Assembly (NCBI RefSeq): GCF_004027225.2
Contig: NW_022651111.1
Span: forward strand, 170,769-234,768
DNA: 64,000 bases
Reading direction: 5' to 3'
Origin: Strigops habroptila
Taxonomy: Eukaryota; Chordata; Aves; Psittaciformes; Psittacidae
A program made the position numbers and the translations under genes. The first letter of the stretch is position 1. Every line of letters starts with the position of its first letter. This document shows positions 11,401-20,394 of the stretch, in pieces. Below the pieces are notes generated by a model that did no database searches, was not told where the DNA came from, and was given only the letters and a program-made list of their open reading frames with translations.

Positions 11401-12040
11401 ATGGGGGCAATGGGGGTAATGGGGGTAATGGGGGCAATGGGAGAAATGGGGGCAATGGGGGCGATGGGGGCAATGGGGGTAATGGGGGTAATGGGGCAAT
11501 GGGGGCAATGGGGGTAATAGGGGTGATGGGGACAATGGGGGTAATGGGGGCAATGGGGGCAATGGGGGCAATGGGGGTAATAGGGGTGACGGGGGCAATG
11601 GGGGCAATGAGGGCAATGGGGGCAATGGGGGCAATGGGGGTAAGGGGGGCAATGCCATTGTCCCATATCCGACACCCCACACCCCATATCCCATATCCCA
11701 CACCCCATATCCCACCCCCCATATCCCATATCCCATATCCCATGCCCCATATCCCACACCCCATATCCCATATCCCACACCCCATATCCCATATCCCATA
11801 TCCCATACCCCACATCCCATATCCCATATCCCATATCCCATATCCCATACCCCATACCCCACACCCCATATCCCACACCCCATATCCCAATCCCTGTGCC
11901 AGGAGTACCTGCCGTGCCCCCCGGGCTGTCCCCCCGCTCTCCATGGGGTGATGTTGCGCTGCTGGGCCCGGGACGCCGCCGACCGGCCGAGCTTCGGCCT
12001 CCTGCACCGCCTCCTGCGGGACCGCTCCGGGCTGGCATGA
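579..12040 (+). CDS. DDR1: DDR1, discoidin domain receptor tyrosine kinase (3' fourteen coding exons)
   Basis: Collagen-activated receptor tyrosine kinase of the plasma membrane. Coding exons: 579-726, 897-999, 1508-1694, 2186-2432, 3045-3173, 3544-3698, 3775-3952, 4400-4507, 5014-5168, 5595-5722, 6746-6913, 8445-8679, 11047-11196, 11903-12040. All boundaries are AG/GT, phases agree, and the total is 2229 nt (742 codons plus stop) with no frame break. Order of domains: end of the discoidin domain ([13 protein letters not shown]), discoidin-like domain ([22 protein letters not shown]), a transmembrane helix, a Pro-rich juxtamembrane segment with NPGY, then a kinase with [22 protein letters not shown] and WMAWECILM. 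Human DDR1 is about 900 residues, so the signal peptide and most of the discoidin domain lie left of the window. DDR2 is excluded by the long Pro-rich juxtamembrane segment. The introns consist mainly of minisatellites. Confidence 0.96.
1010..1480 (+). repeat. Intronic repeats in DDR1, including a 37-bp ATGGCACCATGGATGG family
   Basis: From 1010 to about 1250 the intron is degenerate tgtccccaaactgtcc sequence. From about 1283 to 1480 there are about four copies of a unit centred on catgatggcaccatggatgg followed by acacccttgagcttgatggg. The same unit recurs at 3180-3520 in a later intron of the same gene. Confidence 0.85.
1710..2140 (+). repeat. Intronic short repeats in DDR1 (CTTCCCATTGGAGACCC family)
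   Basis: After a few gatggtgggcaatggggt copies (1720-1830), the sequence cttcccattggagaccc recurs at about 20-60 bp spacing to about 2120. Nothing coding is seen between the exon ending at 1694 and the one starting at 2186. Confidence 0.75.
2445..2940 (+). repeat. 21-bp GGTTGGGTGATGGGGTCAATG minisatellite in DDR1 intron
   Basis: About 23 head-to-tail copies of ggttgggtgatggggtcaat/attg with single-base variants, starting just after the exon ending at 2432. The remaining 100 bp to the next exon is unique intron. Confidence 0.92.
3045..4507 (+). CDS. DDR1: DDR1 stalk, transmembrane helix and juxtamembrane exons
   Basis: Four exons (3045-3173, 3544-3698, 3775-3952, 4400-4507). The first is a poorly conserved extracellular stalk. 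The second contains RGQPVAKA followed by the membrane helix [16 protein letters not shown] and a short basic stop-transfer. The third has [12 protein letters not shown], a strongly conserved DDR1 segment, then Pro- and Glu-rich sequence. The fourth has [14 protein letters not shown], where mammalian DDR1 has [13 protein letters not shown]. The NPxY phosphotyrosine adaptor motif is therefore kept with one internal change. The acceptor at 3543 follows the last unit of an intronic minisatellite and was chosen because it joins the preceding phase-1 exon in frame. Confidence 0.9.
3180..3525 (+). repeat. 37-bp minisatellite in DDR1 intron
   Basis: Eight or nine copies of a unit reading gatagggttggtccatgatg then gcaccatggatggacaccctt. 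The first two copies carry the older form (gagcttgatggggttgg) shared with the array at 1283-1480; the rest are nearly identical, so this array expanded recently. Confidence 0.93.
3960..4345 (+). repeat. (TGGA)n / ATGATGGATGGA microsatellite in DDR1 intron
   Basis: Continuous tggatgga and gatggatgatgga tract that fills the intron after the exon ending at 3952. The same tetranucleotide recurs at 37077-37240 beside the assembly gap. Confidence 0.95.
4550..5590 (+). repeat. C-rich short repeats (TAGCCCCTCCCCTT, CCACGCCCC) in two DDR1 introns
   Basis: Both introns flanking the 5014-5168 exon consist of degenerate tagcccctccccttcttccta and aagccccgccccttt units, 14-25 bp long. They contain many GC-box-like cgcccc words, but these are by-products of the repeat and not evidence of a promoter. 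No coding potential is seen outside the exon. Confidence 0.8.
5014..12040 (+). CDS. DDR1: DDR1 tyrosine kinase domain exons
   Basis: Six exons (5014-5168, 5595-5722, 6746-6913, 8445-8679, 11047-11196, 11903-12040). The glycine loop (KLGEGQFGE) closes the first, [15 protein letters not shown] the second, and the hinge ([15 protein letters not shown]) lies in the third. The fourth holds the catalytic loop [14 protein letters not shown], the activation-loop tyrosines (YTAHYY) and WMAWECILM. The fifth holds [14 protein letters not shown]; mammals have SDVWAFG, so Val is Ala here. The last ends [18 protein letters not shown] and tga at 12038. All catalytic residues are present, so an active kinase is expected. 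The linker between the hinge and [12 protein letters not shown] is shorter than in human DDR1. Confidence 0.95.
5735..6728 (+). repeat. 29-bp GTGTGAGTGTGCAAGGGGGTGCAAATGGG minisatellite in DDR1 intron
   Basis: About thirty copies of a unit combining gtgtgagtgtgcaa, a G-run and gtgcaaatgggg, filling the intron between the exons ending at 5722 and starting at 6746. Higher-order copies with gtgtggggcttcaaggggg recur several times. Confidence 0.93.
6925..8435 (+). repeat. 19-bp TTCCCTTTAGCCCCGCCCA minisatellite in DDR1 intron
   Basis: About seventy to eighty degenerate copies of ttccctttagccccgccca fill this 1.5-kb intron. The unit itself resembles a polypyrimidine tract plus acceptor (ccctttag), so the intron contains dozens of decoy 3' splice sites ahead of the real acceptor at 8444. 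Confidence 0.9.
8656..9895 (+). repeat. 30/35-bp minisatellite seeded from the DDR1 kinase exon end and its splice donor
   Basis: The unit is atgggagtgcatcctcatgg plus tgggaatggg. The first copy is the true exon end (TGGGAGTGCATCCTCATG, residues WECILM) plus its donor gtgggaatggg. About 38 further copies follow, alternating gtgcatcc, gcgcttcc and gcgcatcc, with 5-bp insertions (atggg) from about 8930 on. Before that insertion the units are 30 bp and keep the frame of the kinase exon. The exon boundary was placed at 8679 because the next exon (11047) continues the kinase sequence exactly from there. Confidence 0.93.
9975..11040 (+). repeat. 10-bp GGGGTACAAT / GGGGTGCAAT minisatellite in DDR1 intron
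   Basis: About 105 copies of ggggtRcaat fill the rest of the intron up to the acceptor at 11046. Because the dimer and trimer have no stops in several frames, both strands show long spurious open frames. Confidence 0.95.
11198..11895 (+). repeat. GGGGGCAAT array followed by CCCATATCCCACACC array in last DDR1 intron
   Basis: 11198-11655 is 9-bp gggggcaat/gggggtaat, the same family as at 1-335. At about 11660 it changes abruptly to catatccca/caccccatatccc to about 11890. A family like the second array, in the opposite orientation, is at 50560-51085. Confidence 0.92.
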
Positions 12041-12840
12041 GCAGCAGCATCATCATCATCACCTTCATCATCACCATCATCATCATCATCATCCTCATCC
12101 TCCTGCACCGCCTCCTGCGGGACCGCTCTGGGCTGGCATGAGCAGCAGCATCATCATCATCACCTTCATCATCATCATATCATCATCATATCATCATCAT
12201 CCTCCTGCACCGCCTCCTGCGGGACCACTCTGGGCTGGCATGAGCAGCATCATCATCACCTTCATCATCATCATCATCCTCAGCCTCCTGCACCGCCTCC
12301 TGCGGGACCACTCCGGGCTGGCATGAGCAGCATCATCATCATCATCATCACCTTCATCATCATCATCATCCTCATCCTCCTGCACCGCCTCCTGCGGGAC
12401 CACTCCGGGCTGGCATGAGCAGCATCATCATCATCATCACCTTCATCATCATCATATCATCATCATCCTCCTGCACCGCCTCCTGCGGGACCACTCTGGG
12501 CTGGCTTGAGCATCATCATCATCATCATCATCATCATATCATCATCATCTTCATCCTCATCCTCCTGCACCCCCTGCTGCAGGACCGCTCCAACCTCACT
12601 TGAGCATCACCATCATCACCATCAGGATCACCTTCAGCATCATCCTCATCTTCATCCCCACCTTCATCCCCACCGCACCGGCCTTGCTTGAGCTTCATCA
12701 CCTCCAGCATCATCATCATCCTCACCTTCATCTTCATCCTCCCCTTCATCCTCATCACCACCACACCAGCCTCACTTGAGCATCATCATCTTCAGTATCA
12801 TCATCGTCCTCACCTTCATCATCCTCATGGGCATCATCCT
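12041..12840 (+). repeat. Tandem copies of the DDR1 terminal codons plus stop, with (ATC)n
   Basis: Immediately after the DDR1 stop there are about eight copies, 80-110 bp each, of cctcctgcaccgcctcctgc plus gggaccgctccgggctggcatgag followed by an (atc)n/ttcatc stretch. The first segment is the last coding sequence of DDR1 ([13 protein letters not shown]-stop). Copies at about 12100, 12210, 12290 and 12385 are nearly identical; those at about 12470, 12565, 12655 and 12750 are progressively degraded. These lie in the presumed 3' UTR and are not coding. Confidence 0.92.
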
Positions 12841-13885
12841 TCATCCCTCCTCCTTCATCCTCCTCCTTCATCCTCCTTCCTTTCCCCTTCATCTTCCTTT
12901 GGCTTTAGCATCTCTTCTTCATCCTCCTCCTCCTTCATCCTCCTCCTTGTGCTTCATCCCCCTTATAATCCTCCTCCTCTTCCTCCCTCCTTCGGCATTC
13001 ATCTTCCTCCTCTTTCCCTTCCACCTCCTCCTTCCTCTTCCTCCCATTCTCTTCCACCTTCTTCATCATCCTCATTCTTCATCCTCCTTCTTCTACATCT
13101 TCCTCCTTCCTCCTTCTCTTTCCTCTTCCCCCTTCTCCTTCCTCTTCTTCCTTCCTCTTCCTCCTTCTCCTTCCTCTTCTTCCTTCCTCTTCCTCCTCCT
13201 CCTTCCTCTTCCTCCTTCTTCTTCTTCCTCCTCCTTCCTCTTCTTCCTCCTCCTTCCTCTTCTTCCTTCCTCTTCTTCCTTCCCCTTCCTCTTCCTCCTT
13301 CTTCTTCCTCTTCCCCTTCCTCTTCCTCCTTCTCCTTCTTCCTCCTCCTTCCTCTTCTTCCTTCCTCTTCTTCCTTCCCCTTCCTCTTCCTCCTTCTTCT
13401 TCCTCTTCCCCTTCCTCTTCCTCCTTCTCCTTCTTCCTCCTCCTTCCTCTTCCTCTTCTTCCTTCCTCTTCCTCTTCCTCCTTCTCCTTCTTCTTCCTCC
13501 TTCCTCTTCCTCTTCTTCCTTCCTCTTCCTCCTTCTCCTTCCTCTTCCTCCTCCTCCTTCCTCTTCCCCCTTGTCTCTCCTCTTCCTCTTCCCCCTTCTC
13601 CTTCTTCTTCTTCCTTCCTCTTCCTCCTTCTTCTTCCTCTTCTTCCTTCCTCTTCCCCCTTCTCCTTCCTCTTCTTCCTTCCTCTTCCTCCCTCTCCTTC
13701 CTCTTGTTCCTTCCTCTTCCTCCTTCTCCTTCCTCTTCCCCCTTCTCTCTCCTCTTCCTCTTCCTCCTTCTCCTTCCTCTTCCCCCTTCTCCTTCTTCCT
13801 CCTCCTTCCTCTTACTCTTCCCCCTTCCTCTTCCTCCTTCTCCTTCCTCTTCCTCCTCCTTCTTCCTCCTTCCTCTCCCTCCCCC
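12840..13885 (+). repeat. Pyrimidine-rich CTTCCTCCTT tract
   Basis: One kilobase of almost pure C/T on the plus strand (cttcctcttcctccttctcc). It is homopurine on the other strand and could adopt triplex structures. No polyadenylation signal for DDR1 (AATAAA) was found through this tract; the 3' end of the DDR1 transcript is therefore not located. Confidence 0.93.
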
Positions 13886-14119
13886 CCAACACACTACTGA
13901 CCCCCCCCCCCCGAATTGGGTGGAGGGGGCGTGGCCACGAGAGGGGCGTGGTCTGTTGGGAGGGGGCGTGGCCTGCGGGGGGGCGGGGGGGCTGTATATA
14001 CTTGGGGCCATAATGGAGATGTTTACATTAATATATTGGATGCTTTTGGGTCCTTTGGGTCTGTGTTGGATTGGGGGAGGGGGGGGGGAGCACCCATGGG
14101 TGCCCCTCTATGCGTGCCC

Positions 14120-15150
14120 AGGCCCATAGATCACCCTATAGGTGCCCGTATCCCCCCCACAGTGCCCATAGCCCCACTTGGGTGCCAATATCCCCACCAT
14201 TGGAGCCTATATCCCCCATATAGTGCCCATATCCCCCCTATGGGTGCCCATATCCCAGCCATGGGTGCCCATATCCCCCCTATAGGTGTCCGTATCCCAC
14301 CTTGGGTGCCCATATCCCCCCTATAGGTGCTCATATCCCCCCTATAGGTGTCCGTATCCCCCCTATAGGTGCCCATATCCCATCCATAGGTGCCAATATC
14401 CTCCCCATTGGAGCCTATAGCCCCCCCACAGTGCCCATATCCCCCCATAGGTGCCAATATCCTCCCCATAGGTGCCCATATCCCCCCTACAGGTGCCCAT
14501 ATCCCACCCACAGGTGCCAATATCCCCCCCATTGGAGCCTATATCCCCCCTATAGTGCCCATATCCCCTCTGTGGGTGCCCATATCGCACCCATAGGTGC
14601 CAATATCCCCCCCATTGGAGCCTATAGCCCCCCTACAGTGCCCATATCCCCCCTATAGTTGTCTATATCTCCCGTATAGGTGCCCATATCCCCCCATAGG
14701 TGTTTGCATTCCCCCATGAGTGCCCATATCCCACCCATTGGAGCCCATATGCCATCTATAGTGCCTATATCCCCCCGTAGGTGCCCATAGCCACCTATAG
14801 GTGCCCATATGCCACCCATAGGTGGCCATATCCCACCCATAGGTGGCCATATCCCCCCTATAGGTGCCCACATCCCACCTATAGGTGCCCATGTCCCCCC
14901 TATAGGTGCCCACATCCCACCCATAGGTGCCCACATCCCACCTATAGGTGCCCACATCCCACCTATAGGTGCCCATATCCCCCCTATAGGTGCCCACATC
15001 CCACCTATAGGTGCCCATATCCCCCCTATAGGTGCCCACATCCCACCTATAGGTGCCCATATCCCACCCATAGGTGCCAAAATCCCCCGCACAGGTGCCC
15101 ATATCCCCCCTATAGGTGCCCATATCCTCCCTATAGGCACCCTCCTGCTT
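14120..15150 (+). repeat. CCCATATCCCCCCTATAGGTG minisatellite (about 18-21 bp)
   Basis: Roughly fifty copies of a unit reading tgcccatatccccccTATAGG with variants tgcccacatcccacc. Between 13890 and 14110 and between 15150 and 15400 there is unique GC-rich sequence with no recognised gene. Confidence 0.92.
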
Positions 15151-15439
15151 CCTTTTCCCATCCCCCTTTATCTGGGAATGGAAAAGGTGGGAATGACGCA
15201 ATTCCCCTCCCCCACCCCCCCCAATATCCATGACTCAGGGCTTGGAAATGCCGGAATCTCCCCATTTCTCCCCTTTCCTCTATAGGGACCCCCCCCTATA
15301 GCCCAACCCACGTGTCTGGGTGCCCCCCACCTATAGACAGCTCTATAGACACCCCCCTATAGACATTCCCCCCCCCCCATAGGGCTCCAGGTTGTGCAAT
15401 GTGGGAAAAGCCGTTGCGTGACACACGGGTGATGGGGGG

Positions 15440-16740
15440 GCAGGAAGCTATAAGGGCTATAGGGGGTGTACAGGGGGTGTATAGGGGGCTATGGGAGGTT
15501 GTAAGGGTTGTATTAGGGGCTATAGGGGGGTATGGAGGGGTACTGGGGGCTATAAGGGGTGTATTGAGGGCTATAAGTGGTGTATTAGGGGCTACAGGGG
15601 TTCTATGGAGAGGTACTGGGGGTATAGGGGGTGTATAGGGGCTATAGGGGTGTATTAGGGGATATAGGGGGAGTATTGGGGGCTGTAGGGGGTGTATAAG
15701 GGGCTACAGGTGGTGTATGAAGGGGTAATGGGGGCCATAGGGGTTTTAGGGGATATAGGGGTGTATTAGGGACTATATGGGGTGGATGGAGGGGTACAGG
15801 GGGCTATAGGGGGTGTATTGGGGGCTATAGGGGGTGTATAAGGGGCTATAGCTCCTAATACACCCCTGTATTCTCTGATACACCCCTTATACCTCCTCCA
15901 TACACCCCCATATCCTCTATACACCTCCTATAGCTCCCTGTACCCCTCTATACACCCCTATAGCCCCTTATACACCCCTTATAGCCCCACATCGCCCCCT
16001 ATACACCCCTTATAGCCCCCTATAGCCCCTAATACACTCCCTATAGCCCCTAATACACCCCTTATAGCCCCCCTAGCCCCCTATACACCCCTTATAGCCC
16101 CACATCGCCCCCTATACACCCCTTATAGCCCCCTATAGCCCCTAATACACTCCCTATAGCCCCTAATACACCCCTTATAGCCCCCTATAGCCCCTAATAC
16201 ACCCCCTATAGCCCCCCTTAGCCCCCTATACACCCCTTATAGCCCCCTATAGCCCCTAATACACTCCCTATAGCCCCTAATACACCCCTTATAGCCCCCT
16301 ATAGCCCCTAATACACCCCTTATAGCCCCACATCGCCCCCTATACACCCCTTATAGCCCCCTATAGCCCCTAATACACCCCCTATAGCCCCCCTTAGCCC
16401 CCTATACACCCCCTATAGCCCCCTATAGCCCCTAATACACTCCCTATAGCCCCTAATACACCCCTTATAGCCCCCTATAGCCCCTAATACACCCCTTATA
16501 GCCCCACATCGCCCCCTATACACCCCTTATAGCCCCCTATAGCCCCTAATACACTCCCTATAGCCCCTAATACACCCCTTATAGCCCCCTATAGCCCCTA
16601 ATACACCCCCTATAGCCCCCCTTAGCCCCCTATACACCCCTTATAGCCCCCTATAGCCCCTAATACACCCCCCATAGCCCCTAATACACCCCCTATAGCC
16701 CCCCCAGCCCCCTATGCACCCCCTATCACCCTTTATCCAG
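15440..16740. repeat. Oppositely oriented minisatellite pair (GGGGCTATAGGGGGTGTATTA and its complement)
   Basis: 15440-15850 is G-rich on the plus strand (ggggctatagggggtgtatta). At about 15850 it switches to the complementary form (cccctatagcccctaatacacc) and stays so to about 16740. The right arm is roughly twice the length of the left. It ends about 250 bp before the IER3 start codon. Confidence 0.9.
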
Positions 16741-16849
16741 CTCCCCCACCCTCCTACACAACTCCCCTAGCCCCCTATAGCCCCCTATAGCACCCTATAG
16801 CCCCCCATACACCCCTATAGCGCTCCATAAACCCCCCCCAATCACCCCA

Positions 16850-16990
16850 GCTCGGGTGGGAGGGCGGGGCATCCCTGCATGACCACGCCCCCTTCCCTGC
16901 AACCAGCCAATGGGAGCCACAGAGGGGCGTGGCCTCCCGCTCCGCCTCTATAAAAGGGCCTGCCGTGAGGCGCAGCCGCCATTTTACACC
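16850..16990 (+). promoter_or_regulatory. IER3 core promoter: GC boxes, CCAAT box, TATA box
   Basis: GC-box-like words gggcgggg (about 16863) and ggggcgtgg (about 16924), CCAAT at 16907-16911, and tataaaa at 16949-16955, about 40 bp before the start codon. This compact arrangement is typical of immediate-early genes. Transcription would start about 25-30 bp after the TATA box, giving a 5' UTR of only about 10 nt. An in-frame ATG at 16910 lies upstream of the TATA box and is therefore not used. Confidence 0.85.
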
Positions 16991-18940
16991 ATGACGGTGC
17001 CGATGATGGCGGCGGCTGCGGCCACCACGACGTGCCCGGGCCGGGGCTGGCGCCACCGTGAGGGGTACCCCGGTGCCGTACCCCCTTCCCCGCCGCGCCA
17101 CTTCACCTTCGAGCCCCCGCTAGGGCCCAGCTGCCCGCCCAGGCCGCGCCGCCGGCACCGACGGGTCCTTTACCCGCCTGCTGTGAGTACCCGCGGTCCG
17201 GGGGGGGGGGGGTGGTTGTGAGGGGGGGGGGGCCCATTCCCGGCCTCCCGAGGCTCATTCCTGGCCTCCCAGCGCAGGATGAGGCCCATTTCCCGGCGGG
17301 GTGTGGGGTGAGTCACTTCCCCCCCCCCCCCCCTTCCCCCTTCCGCCTGACTCAGCCCTGATGGTGCCCGCAGGGTTGGGGGGGGGCCGCGGGGTATTGC
17401 CACATCCCGGGGGGGTATTTACCCCATAGGGGTCTAGTTACCCCGGGGGGGGGTCTGTTTACCCCGTAGAGGGTTTGTTTACCCCATAGGGGGTCTATTT
17501 ACCCCATAGGGAGTCTGTTTGCCCCGGGGGGGGGGGGCAGTTATTTGCCCCAAGGAGGGGGTCTATTTACCCCATAGAGGATCTCTTTACCCCGGGGGGG
17601 GCAGTTATTTGCCCCCAGGCAGGGTCTATTTACCCCATAGAGGGTTTGTTTACCCCATAGGGGGTCTATTTACCCCATAGGGGGTCTGTTTGCCCCGGGG
17701 GGGGCAGTTATTTGCCCCAAGGGGGGGGTCTATTTACACCATAGAGTCTGTTTATCCTATAGGGGGTCTGTTTGCCCTGGGAGGGGCAGTTATTTGCCCC
17801 AAGGGGGGGTTCTATTTACCCCATAGAGGATCTGTTTGCCCCGGGGGGGCAGTTATTTGCCCCAAGGGATGTCTATTTACCCCATAGAGGATCTCTTTAC
17901 CGCGGGGGGGGGCAGTTATTTGCCCCCAGGCAGGGTCTATTTACCGCATAGAGGGTTCGTTTACCCCATAGGGGGTCTATTTACCCCATAGAGGATCTGT
18001 TTGCCTCGGGGGGGGCAGTTATTTGCCCAAAGGGGGGGGGTCTGTTTACCTCACAGGGGGTCTGCTTGCCCCGGGGGGGGCAGTTATTTGCCCCGAGGGG
18101 TGTCTATTTACCCCATAGAGGATCTCTTTGCCCCGGGGGGGGCAGTTATTTGCCCCAAGGGGGGGTCTATTTACCCCATAGAGGGTTTGTTTACCCCATA
18201 GGGGGTCTATTTACCCCATAGGGGGTCTGGTTTCCCCCGGGGGGGGCAGTTATTTGCTCCAGGGGGGGGTCTATTTACCCCATAGAGGATCTCTACCCCG
18301 GAGGGGGCAGTTATTTGCCCCCAGGCAGGGTCTGTTTACACCATAGAGTCTGTTTACCCCATACGGGGGTCTATTTACCCCGGGGGGAGGCAGTTATTTG
18401 CCCCAAGGGGGTGTCTATTTACCCCATAGAGGGTCTATTTACCGTGGGGGGGGGCACTTATGTGCCCCAAGGGGGGGTACTAACCCCACTTACCCTTCTG
18501 AACCTAAGCAGGTTTGCCCTGGGATGGGTTCCCTAAGCCTGACCATGGGGTTATTGAACCTTGGGGCGGGATCTATTTGCCCCATAGGGGGGGCTCTTTG
18601 CCCCTGGGGGTATTTATTTGCCCCAAGGGGGGGTATTTATCAGTTCTTACCCCATTCTTTTGCCCCCCCCCAGGTACGACGACCACCCCCTATGGAAGAG
18701 CCAAGCGCTGCCAAGAGGCTCCTGGTGCTGCTGTTGGCCGTGGTGAGCGCCCAAGTGTACAACACCCCCGGGGAGGTGACACCCGAAGTGGCTCCAACCA
18801 GCCCAGGGACACCAGAAGCACCCATTGTACCTGCTGGGACACCCGGCGGGACACTGGTGGGGCCACCCATGGGTGCCTCCTGCCCCCGGTTGCTGCTGTC
18901 GCCCATCCTGCACCCCACCAACTGCACTGCTGCCCATTGA
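16991..18940 (+). CDS. IER3: IER3, immediate early response 3 (IEX-1)
   Basis: Stress- and growth-factor-induced regulator of apoptosis and ERK signalling, a small single-pass membrane / nuclear protein. Two exons, 16991-17182 and 18674-18940, phase 0, 152 codons (human about 156). Exon 1 starts MTVPMMAAAA, contains HFTFEPPLGP (mammals: FTFDPLPE) and a basic cluster PRPRRRHRRVLYPPA, resembling the nuclear-localisation region and the conserved RRVLYP. Exon 2 begins VRRPPPMEEPSAAKRLLVLLL; mammalian IER3 has [21 protein letters not shown], so the match is diagnostic. The hydrophobic run LLVLLLAVVSAQVY is the membrane segment. The C-terminal 60 residues are Pro/Thr-rich and diverge from mammals. 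The gene lies downstream of DDR1 in the same orientation, whereas in human the two are divergently transcribed. Confidence 0.94.
17395..18660 (+). repeat. IER3 intron minisatellite (TTTACCCCATAGGGGGTCTG / TTTGCCCC units)
   Basis: Alternating tatttaccccatagggggtc and tgtttgccccggggggggcagttatttgcc units fill most of the single 1.5-kb intron. Higher-order copies of about 100-130 bp recur. Mammalian IER3 has one very short intron at the same place (after RRVLYP), so this intron has expanded by repeat growth. Confidence 0.9.
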
Positions 18941-19235
18941 GGGGCACCCAGCACCCTCACCCTCGTCTCAGGATGACACCCAAGACTGTCACCTCTGCCT
19001 TAGGGTGACACCCAGCACCCATTGGGCTGGGCTGGACCAGTAGCTGTGCCTGTTGTGGTGGCCACAGGGACATTGGGGGCCCATCACCTTGGCCTTAGGG
19101 CTGGGCCAATGCCCCTCACCATGCACTCAGAGACATTTAGCACCCATGGGTACCCCTACCTCTGCCCTTCGGGGCTGCCCTTAGCACCCATGGGTGCTCC
19201 TCGCTCAACGTTGGGGCTGTTCACCTCATCCCCCC

Positions 19236-19340
19236 CCACTTTATACTATTTATTTATTGTATTTATAGTAATTTAATGGAGCTTTATTTAATTGGGGGGT
19301 TATTTAATGTGATATTTAATAATTAATGGTATTTATGACG
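19236..19340 (+). promoter_or_regulatory. AU-rich element in IER3 3' UTR
   Basis: An A/T island in otherwise GC-rich DNA contains overlapping atttattta/tatttat words (19247-19266), then atttaat, tatttaatg, gatatttaata and gtatttatg. Clustered AUUUA pentamers are the established mRNA-decay signal of immediate-early transcripts, and IER3 mRNA is known for rapid decay. No AATAAA on the plus strand was found; the exact 3' end is unresolved. Confidence 0.8.
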
Positions 19341-19641
19341 TTGATATTGGGTCTTTGTGTGGTTGTTCCCCCATTGGGGGGGTCTTTGTGTACCCCAAAC
19401 CCCCTCCAGACCCCTCCTTTACCTCCACTTATGCTGTTACCCTCAGAAGACACATGGAACATCCTCCTCCTCCTCCTTGACATGGAACAAAATAGGATTT
19501 TCCAGGTTTTCCACCCCAATTTCCAGGCTGAGGACGGGGGGGGTCACCCCATTCCCACATTTTGGGAGGTGTCTGATGCTGGGAATTGAGGCTAAACCCC
19601 TGTTTGAGGTAGGAAAAGGCCACGAGTTGACCCAGCTCCTG

Positions 19642-19647
19642 TTTATT
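19642..19647 (-). terminator. Candidate polyadenylation signal AATAAA of the first minus-strand zinc-finger gene
   Basis: TTTATT on the plus strand is AATAAA on the minus strand, followed by CAGGAGCTGGGTCAACTCG. It lies 1.8 kb past the stop codon at 21433 in non-repetitive sequence. Another minus-strand AATAAA is near 19275, inside the IER3 AU-rich region, and could be an alternative. Confidence 0.5.
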
Positions 19648-20394
19648 GAAGGACTCGGAGACAAGGCTGGGATACAAAGTCACCAAAAGTACCAAAACAA
19701 CCCCAAAACCCCTCTATAGTCTTAAAAAGGAAGCTGAAACCAGCTCCCTGTTGCTCCCTTTTCATGGGAACACTGGGAAAAGCCCAGGATTGACTCTGCT
19801 CCATGCAGGATATTCCAGTCTTTCCTCCGTAACACATCCCTGGCAGTGCCAATGACCCAAAATTGGGCTTTTTTCCCCCAAAAATGGCACTTGAAGAGCA
19901 GCATCACCCCCTTTTTGGGCCCAAACCCCACCAAGAAGACACATGACAGTTGTAACCCCCCCCCTCCCCCTTCCCAAGGAGCATCTTCACCCCATGGGAC
20001 CCACCCCCCAACACCATCTGCTCCAAAGAGCAAAATCCAGCAGAAAATGGGGGGGAAACCCCAATATCCCCCTTTTTTGCTTCAGTTTTTGCCACTTCCT
20101 GCCTTGGATCCCACCTGGAACCAGTGGGAAAAGTGGGAAACCAGCCTTAAAATCATCTTGATTTAGTGGGAAATGGGATTTCTGGGCTTCAATCCACCCC
20201 AAAAGCAAAGGGAGGGTGGTGGGCACCATCCCTGTCTTCCATGAGGACCTTGGGATGGGGAAAGGAAGAACATTCCTGGTATAAAAACAGGGGATTTTGG
20301 TTAAAAAGGGGGAAAAATGAAAGGGAAGGGTCCCCATCCCATAATTAGTCTCCAAAACTTAATGGTTCCAATGGGAGCAAGGCCCCAATGATGG

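Noticed and set aside
9829-12108. 759-codon minus-strand frame of [10 protein letters not shown] repeats
   Set aside because: Antisense of the ggggtRcaat array and adjacent DDR1 exon; low-complexity artefact.
12688-14013. Ser/Leu/Pro-rich open frame in the C/T tract and its Glu/Lys/Arg-rich antisense
   Set aside because: Homopyrimidine low-complexity DNA cannot produce stop codons; not evidence of coding.
16910-16990. Upstream in-frame ATG for IER3
   Set aside because: It lies before the TATA box at 16949, so it is not in the transcript; the peptide it adds has no family match.
20279-20286. Plus-strand TATAAAAA
   Set aside because: No gene follows it; it lies within the presumed 3' UTR of the minus-strand zinc-finger gene.
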